DNA from: a bacterium
GTDB lineage: Bacteria; DRYD01
DNA: 11,248 nt
Assembly: GCA_030549815.1 (NCBI GenBank)
Contig: JAUQQQ010000018.1
Span: forward strand, 1 to 11,248
Reading direction: 5' to 3'
Each line of letters opens with the position of its first letter. Positions within the stretch are counted from its first letter, which is position 1. Made by a program: the position numbers and the translations under genes. The notes under the pieces were generated by a model. The model was not told where the DNA came from and did not search any database. It saw only the letters and a program-made list of their open reading frames with translations. Of the stretch, positions 1 through 5,546 are shown piece by piece.

Positions 1-170
1 AAGAAAGCTATACAAGAAAAATAGGAGAACAAGTAAACTATAAACAAGAATTAGCAGGATACCAATACAATAGCTTTAACTACGGATTTGGTGGATTTGG
101 GTTTGGTGGATTTGGGTTTGGTGGATTCGGATATGGCGGATTCGGTGGATTTGGATATAACTGGTGGTAA
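1..170 (+). CDS. 3' end of a gene for a protein with a Gly/Phe/Tyr-rich repeat tail (partial)
   Basis: Reading from base 3, 55 codons run open to a TAA at 168-170; the start lies upstream of the window. The first half of the visible part is polar (ESYTRKIGEQVNYKQELAGYQ). From about base 84 the protein becomes almost pure Gly, Phe and Tyr, in units GFG, GFGFG and GFGYG, and ends in Tyr-Asn-Trp-Trp. At the DNA level this contains 15-base units at 93-107, 108-122 and 123-137: the first two are identical and the third is diverged. I do not recognise the family. Gly/aromatic-rich tails occur in surface, envelope and self-associating proteins, but that is only an analogy. A strong terminator follows 22 bases after the stop, so this is the last gene of its transcript. 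The reading frame is certain; the function is unknown. Confidence 0.8.
   Translation, partial: ESYTRKIGEQVNYKQELAGYQYNSFNYGFGGFGFGGFGFGGFGYGGFGGFGYNWW
84..167 (+). repeat. In-frame Gly/Phe tandem repeat (15-base units)
   Basis: A degenerate tandem array inside the 3' end of the first gene. The basic unit is GGATTTGGGTTTGGT, coding Gly-Phe-Gly-Phe-Gly, with exact copies at 93-107 and 108-122, a Tyr-containing variant at 123-137 and shorter units on either side. Third-position differences (ggt, ggg, gga, ggc) show that the outer copies have diverged while the amino-acid pattern is kept, which suggests selection on the protein. The two identical inner units look like a more recent duplication. 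Confidence 0.75.
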
Positions 171-192
171 AAATAAATAAAGACAAAAACAG

Positions 193-224
193 AAGGGAGA
201 GGAAAACCTCTCCCTTTATTTTTT
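193..224 (+). terminator. Intrinsic terminator of the Gly/Phe-rich protein gene
   Basis: A perfect 10-bp stem, AAGGGAGAGG (193-202) paired with CCTCTCCCTT (207-216), closes an AAAA loop and is followed by a T-rich run (TATTTTTTAT). It lies 22 bases after the stop codon of the plus-strand gene. The opposite strand lacks a comparable T-run after the stem, so it is best read as one-directional. Confidence 0.93.
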
Positions 225-370
225 ATGTACTAAACCACTTCAAATGTAATGTTTCTTTTATATTGTTATAAAAATAAAATCCAATTAAAAATAAAGTAGT
301 TAGTTAATCAATATTAGCAAATTTAAAAATACCTCATAATTTATTAAACAACAGCTTCGTGTGTCAACCT
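225..370. other. Convergent AT-rich intergenic region without recognised content
   Basis: The two flanking genes converge here. No open frame with a ribosome binding site, no tRNA-like fold and no GC-rich hairpin that could end the minus-strand gene was seen. The minus-strand transcript may end by another route. Confidence 0.5.
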
Positions 371-742
371 CTAAAATTGATTAAATTCATTTGTTTTACT
401 ATCGTAATAACTAACTCTTATATTTTGAAAAGATTTTTTTAAAACCTTATAAGGGTCATAATAATTGACATAAATTCTATTAACGTTAATATTTTTATTG
501 ATATTTACAGGAGAAATGCTTGTAGTTCTAAAACTAACCCTGTTTATAAATAATGAAGGATTATACGAAATATTAACACTAATACTAATTCTGGAGATAT
601 TAATAGGACTTATACTAATAGGAGATACATAAATAGGCGACACATTTACTCTTCCTACATTAACAGGAGAAATACTAACATTAGCTAAACTCACTTGAAA
701 AACTATCATTAATGCTATTAACAATACTACCATTTTCTTCAT
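371..742 (-). CDS. Exported protein with SP[IV]x[IV] pentad repeats, function unknown
   Basis: This is a 123-residue protein. Residues 1-20 form a clear Sec signal peptide: two Lys, a hydrophobic core (MVVLLIALMIVF), then VSLA before a likely cleavage ahead of Asn21. The mature part starts with six pentads in register at residues 25-54: SPVNV, GRVNV, SPIYV, SPISI, SPINI and SRISI. A further SVNIS follows, and SPVNI plus Asn-rich echoes lie at 77-90. Hydrophobic residues at positions 3 and 5 of each pentad suggest short beta strands. The rest (about 91-123) is Tyr-, Asn- and Lys-rich and not repetitive. The pattern is not the classical pentapeptide repeat, whose central residue is Leu or Phe. 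AAGGAGG at 751-757 sits 8 bases before the ATG, which settles the start. The gene is last in the minus-strand array, about 96 bases after the membrane-protein gene. I do not recognise a family. Confidence 0.75.
   Translation of the reverse strand: MKKMVVLLIALMIVFQVSLANVSISPVNVGRVNVSPIYVSPISISPINISRISISVNISYNPSLFINRVSFRTTSISPVNINKNINVNRIYVNYYDPYKVLKKSFQNIRVSYYDSKTNEFNQF
581..670 (-). repeat. Region coding six SP[IV]x[IV] pentads
   Basis: Six consecutive five-residue units (residues 25-54) are coded by degenerate 15-base units. Codon choice differs between copies, so the repeat is conserved at protein level and has drifted at DNA level. Confidence 0.65.
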
Positions 743-750
743 CCCTCATC

Positions 751-757
751 CCTCCTT
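751..757 (-). promoter_or_regulatory. Strong ribosome binding site of the pentad-repeat gene
   Basis: AAGGAGG on the minus strand, 8 bases before the ATG at 742. An out-of-frame ATG lies between them, only 1 base after the site, which is too close to be used efficiently. Confidence 0.8.
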
Positions 758-811
758 TATTATTGTTCTTAATTACTCTATTAAATTTAAATTTCCAAAA
801 AGGAAATAATA

Positions 812-832
812 TTGTAAAAAAATTGTAAAAAA
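812..832 (-). promoter_or_regulatory. 21-base T-rich tandem element, copy A (two TTTTTTACA units)
   Basis: On the minus strand this reads TTTTTTACA, then after a short T-run TTTACAA. It starts 7 bases past the stop of the membrane-protein gene and about 70 bases before the pentad-repeat gene. It matches the element at 2823-2843 at 20 of 21 positions. The TTTACA hexamers resemble a -35 box (TTGACA), but no convincing -10 box lies 16-18 bases on. It may be a regulator site, an A-tract bend, or part of an unusual promoter or transcript end. Confidence 0.5.
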
Positions 833-838
833 TAGATT

Positions 839-1510
839 TTATTTTTTTATGTTTTCAAAAAATTTACTCAATTTTGATCTGACTTTTTCATTGTTCATTA
901 CAATCAATTGGAATAAATTATTAGCAATAGAAATAATCATAGGAAATGGCATAAACATAGAAAAATATACCATCATCCATGAAAAATGCCCTATTGCAGA
1001 TAAGACAGCATCAAACTTTTGAATACTCGAATATTCCTTAGAATTAGAAAGTATAAGTGCAAGTTTTAATGGGACAATCAAACTTGAGACAGCAAAAGAA
1101 ATTTGTGGAAATCCCATAATCATTGAAAATGCTGCAACAGCACCTACGATATCCAAAAAACCTAATAATTTATAGAACCTGCTTTTTTCATTAATTCCTG
1201 CATTCACCTCAGCTAAACCATTTATTATCCCCTTCGTAGAACCAAAAAATATGCCAGCAGCTTTTATTACTCCAGCAACACCACCTGGAAAATTAGTCCG
1301 ACTTATCAAGTTGTTTATAAAATCTTGATCTAAATCAAGTTTTTTTACCTTTGAAACCACATCTAACAAAAGATGTTTATCTTGCAAAACAGCAACAGCC
1401 CTTGATAAAGGATCTAATAAATCCGTTAATGTCAACCTACTCTTTATCTTATCCGCAAAATCCTTATCTACTTTCTTAAATAAATTTCCTATCTTACCTA
1501 ATTCATTCAT
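839..1510 (-). CDS. Unknown multi-pass membrane protein coupled to the pentein gene
   Basis: This is a 223-residue protein. The N-terminal third (1-72) is soluble, Lys/Asp/Leu-rich and probably helical. A glycine-rich amphipathic stretch follows (about 75-100, with GGVAGVIKAAGIFFGSTKG). Four hydrophobic segments then lie at about 115-134, 137-154, 168-187 and 188-206, and the C-terminus is basic (residues 209-223). There is no signal peptide and no motif I can tie to a family. The ATG is 5 bases after the stop of the guanidino-modifying enzyme and has only a weak ribosome binding site, so it is probably translated by coupling to that gene. The pairing suggests a joint role, for example membrane anchoring or transport of its substrate or product, but this is inference. 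The glycine-rich helix plus hairpin-like membrane segments could also fit a pore-forming protein; nothing decides between these. Confidence 0.7.
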   Translation of the reverse strand: MNELGKIGNLFKKVDKDFADKIKSRLTLTDLLDPLSRAVAVLQDKHLLLDVVSKVKKLDLDQDFINNLISRTNFPGGVAGVIKAAGIFFGSTKGIINGLAEVNAGINEKSRFYKLLGFLDIVGAVAAFSMIMGFPQISFAVSSLIVPLKLALILSNSKEYSSIQKFDAVLSAIGHFSWMMVYFSMFMPFPMIISIANNLFQLIVMNNEKVRSKLSKFFENIKK

Positions 1511-1515
1511 AATAC

Positions 1516-2739
1516 TTACGAATTCACCAACTCGTTATCGTACCTGTCTATAACATTAGTTATACAGTGAATAGCTCCAGCTAATTTTGATATATTTGTA
1601 AAATCCAGAGGTATCGGTTCAAATCCTTCTTTTTTCATCACATCGATAATGTAATTATCCATATTTTCTATCCCAAATTGAGTAACAAAAGCTTTATTCC
1701 CACTTAACAACATATTGTTATAAGTTATGTAAGGATTACGTCGAGAAGGTATCATAATAGGGACTTTAACAACCCTAAAACCTTCTTCCTTTAATTTCTG
1801 TTCTATCTTTTCTAACTCTTCCTTATTTTCTTCTGCCAACATCATTGCCTCATCAATCATTGCTTTTATATGATCTTCTGTATATTTATTTGTATCGTAT
1901 TTAAGATTAGGATCGCTAAGAAATCTAACTGTCATCATAGGATCCCCTAAAAGAGCAACCTTCTCACCTTCATCGTTCAAAATACTAAGAAACATATCTA
2001 TATGAAAAACCGGTTGCTTATTTTCACCTATTATAACAAGCTTTTGGTTAGGAAAATTATTAGTAAAAAATTCAATAAACTTTTCTCTTGGTAACCCCTT
2101 TTTTTCAGAATACTTTACTGCATCAACACCAACAAAAATATAATTTTTGGTAGCAATAGTATTTCCCCCGTCCAATGCTAACTTTTCCAATTCCTCCGCA
2201 CGCACATTTTCCTTATTAGCTTCTTCCTCATTCGAAATGTATTTTTGAATTTCCTTATAAACATACCTATCGTAAAAAGAAGGATACCATTTTCTATCAG
2301 GTTTAGATATAGTTATTTCTTCATTTTTCTTGTTGTAATTTACAAACACTTGTATAGAATCTCTGGCCCATATAGAAGGATCAATATCGCTTTGAATTAA
2401 AACTATTTTATTCAATAAATTTTCATCAATCTGCTTCTTCAAATCCTCTTTCAATTTATCATAATCAAGTTTATTAACCACGATATAAACCTTGCCAGGA
2501 ATGTTTTTAACAAAACTTTTTATAGCATTGTAGTATTCCTCTTCTCGTTTTCCCCCTAATGTGCTGAAAGTCATTATCAGCTTTTTTATTTCCCCACTAT
2601 TTTCAGGTAAGATGTATTTCCCTTTCAAATACTTGTCTTCGACTTTTCCCACTCCTTCTTGAGCCTCACTTTTCTTTAAGCCAACATTAATATTTTCTTG
2701 ATAAGAAAAATTTGTGTTTCTAATTTCCTTCATCTCCAT
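1516..2739 (-). CDS. Guanidino-modifying (pentein) enzyme, agmatine/peptidyl-arginine deiminase-like
   Basis: This is a 407-residue protein with the signature residues of the pentein superfamily in the expected order. They are WARDS (124-128, substrate-binding Asp), DGGN (190-193), FHID (245-248, catalytic His246 and Asp248) and AGAIHCITN near the C-terminus (nucleophile Cys392). The IHCIT motif is typical of agmatine deiminase and bacterial peptidyl-arginine deiminase-like enzymes, which hydrolyse guanidines to ureido groups and ammonia. The full catalytic set suggests an active enzyme. No signal peptide is visible, so it should be cytosolic. It is longer than typical agmatine deiminases (about 350-370). 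It has a roughly 40-residue polar N-terminal extension and a charged helical insert at about 285-318. AGGAGGG at 2748-2754 lies 8 bases before the ATG at 2739; a GTG at 2748 overlaps that site and is rejected. No putrescine-pathway partner (carbamoyltransferase, N-carbamoylputrescine amidase) is adjacent, so the substrate is open. Confidence 0.8.
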   Translation of the reverse strand: MEMKEIRNTNFSYQENINVGLKKSEAQEGVGKVEDKYLKGKYILPENSGEIKKLIMTFSTLGGKREEEYYNAIKSFVKNIPGKVYIVVNKLDYDKLKEDLKKQIDENLLNKIVLIQSDIDPSIWARDSIQVFVNYNKKNEEITISKPDRKWYPSFYDRYVYKEIQKYISNEEEANKENVRAEELEKLALDGGNTIATKNYIFVGVDAVKYSEKKGLPREKFIEFFTNNFPNQKLVIIGENKQPVFHIDMFLSILNDEGEKVALLGDPMMTVRFLSDPNLKYDTNKYTEDHIKAMIDEAMMLAEENKEELEKIEQKLKEEGFRVVKVPIMIPSRRNPYITYNNMLLSGNKAFVTQFGIENMDNYIIDVMKKEGFEPIPLDFTNISKLAGAIHCITNVIDRYDNELVNS

Positions 2740-2747
2740 ACACTCCA

Positions 2748-2754
2748 CCCTCCT
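2748..2754 (-). promoter_or_regulatory. Ribosome binding site fixing the pentein start
   Basis: AGGAGGG on the minus strand, 8 bases upstream of the ATG at 2739. The in-frame GTG at 2748 shares a base with this site and cannot be the start if the site is used. Confidence 0.8.
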
Positions 2755-2822
2755 AATTTATTCATTATTTAAAACCTATATCTTTATCCTTAATAAATAT
2801 CTTTTAATAAGTATTTTCTACC

Positions 2823-2843
2823 TTGTAAAAAAAATGTAAAAAA
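2823..2843 (-). promoter_or_regulatory. 21-base T-rich tandem element, copy B
   Basis: On the minus strand this is TTTTTTACA followed by TTTTTTTTACAA, starting directly after the stop codon of the transporter gene and about 84 bases before the pentein start. It is 20/21 identical to copy A at 812-832. Both copies lie just past a stop codon and upstream of a gene with a strong ribosome binding site. A TAAAAG hexamer 17 bases after the second TTTACA (2801-2806) could be a weak -10 box. Confidence 0.5.
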
Positions 2844-4136
2844 CTATTTTTCTACAAAATTAAGATCCCTTGCAAAAGTCTCTTTAATAAACATCAAAGA
2901 AACAATCGATAAGCCAAAAAATACAAAAGTTAATAAAATAGAAGAGAAAACAAACCCCACAATCCCTTTTAGGTATATAAAAGCCGAAGTGATAATAAAA
3001 ACTGAGCCTCTTACAAAATTGGGTAAAGTATTAACAACAGTGGATCTAATATTTGTTCCAAAACTCTCAGCCCCTACCAGCAAAAATAAAATCCAATACC
3101 CCGACGCAAAACCTAACACAAAATTATAAAAATAAAAAGTATAAACATTAAAATTCACAAAAAAGTAAAGTAAAATAGTAATAATAGATAAAACGTAAAA
3201 GAAAAGGATAGCTTTTTTTCGGCTCCTTAGTTTCTGAGTTAAAATCCCTGCAAACATATCACCTAACGAAACACCAAAGTAAGCTAACATTATACTATTT
3301 GCAGCAACAATACCTTTTTCAATCCCCACAGCTTGCCCAACCTCAGGAGAAAAAGTAATAAGTATAGAAAAAACAAACCATATAGGCAAACCTAAAAAAA
3401 ATACCTTTAAATATCTAACAAACCTTTCTAAATTTGAAAATAATATTAAAAAATTTCCCTTTGACACATCCTTTTCTTGTTTACTAAATATCTCACTTTC
3501 CACAGTTTTCGAAATAAAAAAGAGTAAAAATAATCCTAATAAACCGCCGATAATGTACATATTTCTCCAATGTAAGAAATGTGATATAATAGATGCCACG
3601 ACCGCACCAAGTAATCCAAACGAGGCCATCAAAGCATTAGCAAATCCCCGTTTCTCTTTGTCAATTACTTCAGAAATTAAAGTAACAGCAGCACCAAGCT
3701 CACCCGCTAAACCCACACCAACCACAAACCTCAATACCCCATACCAAAAAGCATCATTAACAAATGCGTTCAATAAATTACCTATAGAAAACATCAAAAT
3801 CGAAGCAAATAGAATAAACTTCCTTCCAACCTTATCACCCAAAATACCCCAAAAAATTCCCCCAACCAACATCCCCAACATCTGTAAATTCAACAACAAA
3901 GCACCAATCGACATAAAATCATTGAACTTTAAACCCTTTAAAAATTCCCCTAAAAACCCTAAACTATTTAGGAATTCATTTATCTTTTCTTGATTTTTAT
4001 AACCCAACTCTTCCAAACTCTGAACCCTTACAATACCAAATAATGATAAATCAAAAATATCAACAAAATACCCAAAAGCAGCCACAAAAATAGTGAAATT
4101 AATTAAATCCCTCTTTTTCTTATCAATCGCTTCCAT
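2844..4136 (-). CDS. MFS transporter, metabolite:H+ symporter-like
   Basis: This is a 430-residue protein with about 12 hydrophobic segments. TM1 (about 13-36) carries two acidic residues in GYFVDIFDLSLFG, as in sugar/metabolite:proton symporters. The MFS motif A appears as GILGDKVGRKF (97-107) after TM2, with Lys in place of the usual Arg of DR. The TM4-TM5 region carries RFVVGVGLAGELGAA (136-150) followed by SEVIDKEKRG, also typical of the symporter branch. The TM1-TM2 loop is enlarged (about 37-74) and probably extracytoplasmic. A charged central loop joins the halves. The substrate cannot be read from sequence. Its position 32 bases after an ArsC/LMW-phosphatase-like gene allows an oxyanion or arsenic role, but the motifs look more like an organic-anion or sugar symporter. 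The ATG at 4136 has a modest AAGG site just upstream, so translation may partly depend on readthrough from the gene before. Confidence 0.85.
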   Translation of the reverse strand: MEAIDKKKRDLINFTIFVAAFGYFVDIFDLSLFGIVRVQSLEELGYKNQEKINEFLNSLGFLGEFLKGLKFNDFMSIGALLLNLQMLGMLVGGIFWGILGDKVGRKFILFASILMFSIGNLLNAFVNDAFWYGVLRFVVGVGLAGELGAAVTLISEVIDKEKRGFANALMASFGLLGAVVASIISHFLHWRNMYIIGGLLGLFLLFFISKTVESEIFSKQEKDVSKGNFLILFSNLERFVRYLKVFFLGLPIWFVFSILITFSPEVGQAVGIEKGIVAANSIMLAYFGVSLGDMFAGILTQKLRSRKKAILFFYVLSIITILLYFFVNFNVYTFYFYNFVLGFASGYWILFLLVGAESFGTNIRSTVVNTLPNFVRGSVFIITSAFIYLKGIVGFVFSSILLTFVFFGLSIVSLMFIKETFARDLNFVEK

Positions 4137-4168
4137 TACCTTAGTTTTCCCCTATAAAATAAGCCTTT

Positions 4169-4573
4169 TTACCGCAAAGTTTGAGAATTATCCAACAATT
4201 CTCCTATCTTCGATTTTAAACTTTCCCTTATTAAGTAAAACTGTTCATAAGAAAATGGATCAGGTAAATTCCAAGAGATAGTCTTTTTTCCAGGTAAAAA
4301 AACACAATTGCTTTCCTCACAAACCATAACAAACAAATCAATATCATCAATCGGTATATCTTGAAGCCCTTTTGAATACTGGTTTTCGATCGGTATTCCA
4401 TCTTCTTCCAAAACCCTAATAGCCATAGCGTTTATAAAACCTGCAGGTTCAATTCCAGCAGAAAAAACCTCTACATCAAGGTTTCTTTCTTTTATCATTT
4501 TCTTTGCAATCGCCTCAGCCATTTGACTTCTTGCAGAATTTCCAACACATATAAAAGCTATTTTTTTTATCAT
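4169..4573 (-). CDS. Low-molecular-weight phosphatase family protein, thioredoxin-type arsenate reductase-like
   Basis: This is a 134-residue protein with the family P-loop CVGNSARS (Cys9 to Arg15, CX5R) near the N-terminus and the general-acid Asp105 in LPDPF, the usual fold and length. Asn-Ser-Ala-Arg-Ser in the loop is typical of the ArsC branch, not tyrosine phosphatases. ArsC also needs two resolving cysteines in a redox helix. Here Cys85 and Cys90 sit in VCEESNC, so a redox pair is present but with four residues between, against six in the S. aureus-type enzyme (Cys82/Cys89). It may reduce arsenate with thioredoxin, or be a related phosphatase or protein-protective enzyme. The ATG overlaps the stop of the AhpD-like gene by 4 bases (ATGA), so the two are translationally coupled. 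No arsR-like regulator or arsenite pump of the known families lies nearby. Confidence 0.82.
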   Translation of the reverse strand: MIKKIAFICVGNSARSQMAEAIAKKMIKERNLDVEVFSAGIEPAGFINAMAIRVLEEDGIPIENQYSKGLQDIPIDDIDLFVMVCEESNCVFLPGKKTISWNLPDPFSYEQFYLIRESLKSKIGELLDNSQTLR

Positions 4574-4914
4574 TTTTCTCCCCCTATACCTTCTTTTACA
4601 ATTTCTTCAAGGGCGATTATGGAATGAGCATATGCTGCACCAGCGGACATCTCAACAGCAACCCAAATAGCTTCCATTATCTCCTCATTACTTGCACCCA
4701 ATCTCTTTGCCATCCTCGTGTGACTTTTTATACAATAAGGACACTTAGTTACATGAGCAACAGCAATAGCAATAAGATGCTTTGTTTTTTCATCCAAATA
4801 ACCATCAGCAAAAACACTTTTAGAAAACTCCTTAAATTTCTCAAAATTTTGTGGAATAAGGCTTTTCCTTAAATTTATGGCTTCCTTACTACCCTCAGGA
4901 TAAACAGAACTCAT
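4570..4914 (-). CDS. AhpD-like / carboxymuconolactone decarboxylase family protein
   Basis: This is a 114-residue, all-helical protein with the redox motif CPYCIKSH (Cys58, Cys61, His65) of the AhpD-like family, followed by RLGASNEEIMEAIWVA, a typical helix of the same fold. Family members with CxxC and the following His act as alkylhydroperoxidases or disulfide reductants. Members of this length usually form oligomers. AAAGGAGGG (4918-4926) lies 3 bases before the ATG and shares a base with the ssb stop codon, so translation follows directly from ssb. Its stop overlaps the ArsC-like gene by 4 bases. The pairing of a CxxC reductant with a redox-dependent reductase suggests they may share electron flow, but this is inference. 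An enzymatic decarboxylase role is less likely for this branch. Confidence 0.85.
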   Translation of the reverse strand: MSSVYPEGSKEAINLRKSLIPQNFEKFKEFSKSVFADGYLDEKTKHLIAIAVAHVTKCPYCIKSHTRMAKRLGASNEEIMEAIWVAVEMSAGAAYAHSIIALEEIVKEGIGGEK

Positions 4915-4925
4915 ATAGCCCTCCT

Positions 4926-5495
4926 TTAATTTTCATCAAAGAAAAAGTCATCAAAATCTTCTTCTTCCACTTTTCTACTTTTAGATTTATAAGGTTGCTC
5001 TGATTTTTTTTGTCCCCACCTTGGCTTTTCCTCAATAATCTCATCTTCTTCAAAATCCTCAAAATCTTCCTCTACTTTATAAGGTTTTCTTTCATATTTT
5101 TCGTATCTTCTTTCTTTTTCAAATTCATATTTTTTATCAGTATCAAACTTTTTATCTGTTTCTATTTTTTTCTCTACTTCTTTTTTTTCTACTTCTTGTC
5201 TTTTATCTAACATTCTAAATGAATCAATGATTATTTCATAGATTTTTCGTTTTGTTCCGTCCTGAGTTTCAAAAGTTCTTGTTTGTAGTCTTCCTTCGAC
5301 CATTATTAATCTTCCTTTTGTTAAATACTTGGATGCTATTTCGGCTTGCTTATCAAATGATACAAGATCGAAGAAATCAGTTTCATCTTGTCGATCGACA
5401 GCAATTGTAAAGGTGGCTACTGCTTTTCCTTGCTGACTATATTTAAGAGTTGGATCATTAACAACACGCCCTATCAGAAATATCTTGTTATACAT
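4926..5495 (-). CDS. ssb: Single-stranded DNA-binding protein SSB with an unusual acidic tip
   Basis: This is a 189-residue protein. The first 100 or so residues form the OB fold of bacterial SSB: it starts MYNKIFLIGRVVNDPTLKYS, then FTIAVDR, FDLVSFDKQAEIASKYLTKG and VEGRLQTRTFETQDGTKR, matching the family strand by strand. It binds single-stranded DNA, normally as a tetramer, in replication and repair. Residues 101-175 form a charged, low-complexity linker (Lys/Glu/Asp with repeated DKK). The C-terminus is acidic and aromatic (EEEDFDDFFFDEN). The usual Pro-Phe end that binds partner proteins is missing; the tail goes two acidic residues and an Asn beyond its last Phe. The ATG has AAAGGAA close upstream. 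It follows murD after about 50 bases and precedes the AhpD-like gene by 11. Identification is firm; only the tail is odd. Confidence 0.95.
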   Translation of the reverse strand: MYNKIFLIGRVVNDPTLKYSQQGKAVATFTIAVDRQDETDFFDLVSFDKQAEIASKYLTKGRLIMVEGRLQTRTFETQDGTKRKIYEIIIDSFRMLDKRQEVEKKEVEKKIETDKKFDTDKKYEFEKERRYEKYERKPYKVEEDFEDFEEDEIIEEKPRWGQKKSEQPYKSKSRKVEEEDFDDFFFDEN

Positions 5496-5522
5496 TTTTC
5501 CTTTATTTGTGGGATTTGTATA

Positions 5523-5543
5523 CCGCTTTTCCCCACTGAGCGG
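5523..5543 (-). other. Small inverted repeat between murD and ssb
   Basis: CCGCT at 523-527 and AGCGG at 539-543 (add 5000) flank an 11-base loop, just past the murD stop. On the minus strand it is not followed by a T-run, so it is a poor terminator. It could stabilise or process the mRNA between the two cistrons. Confidence 0.3.
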
Positions 5544-5546
5544 AAA

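Noticed and set aside
581-670. Pentad-repeat DNA as a CRISPR-like or mobile repeat
   Set aside because: The units are in-frame, 15 bases long, without spacers and degenerate at codon third positions, so they are protein repeats.
791-807. 6-bp hairpin ATTTCC/GGAAAT as terminator of the membrane-protein gene
   Set aside because: The stem is short and AT-rich, the loop is five bases and no proper T-run follows on the minus strand; in DNA this AT-rich such stems arise by chance.
3553-3993. Plus-strand open frame of 146 codons opposite the transporter gene
   Set aside because: It is the antisense shadow of a clear MFS gene, with Asn/Pro/Lys-rich low-complexity sequence, no ribosome binding site and no family resemblance.
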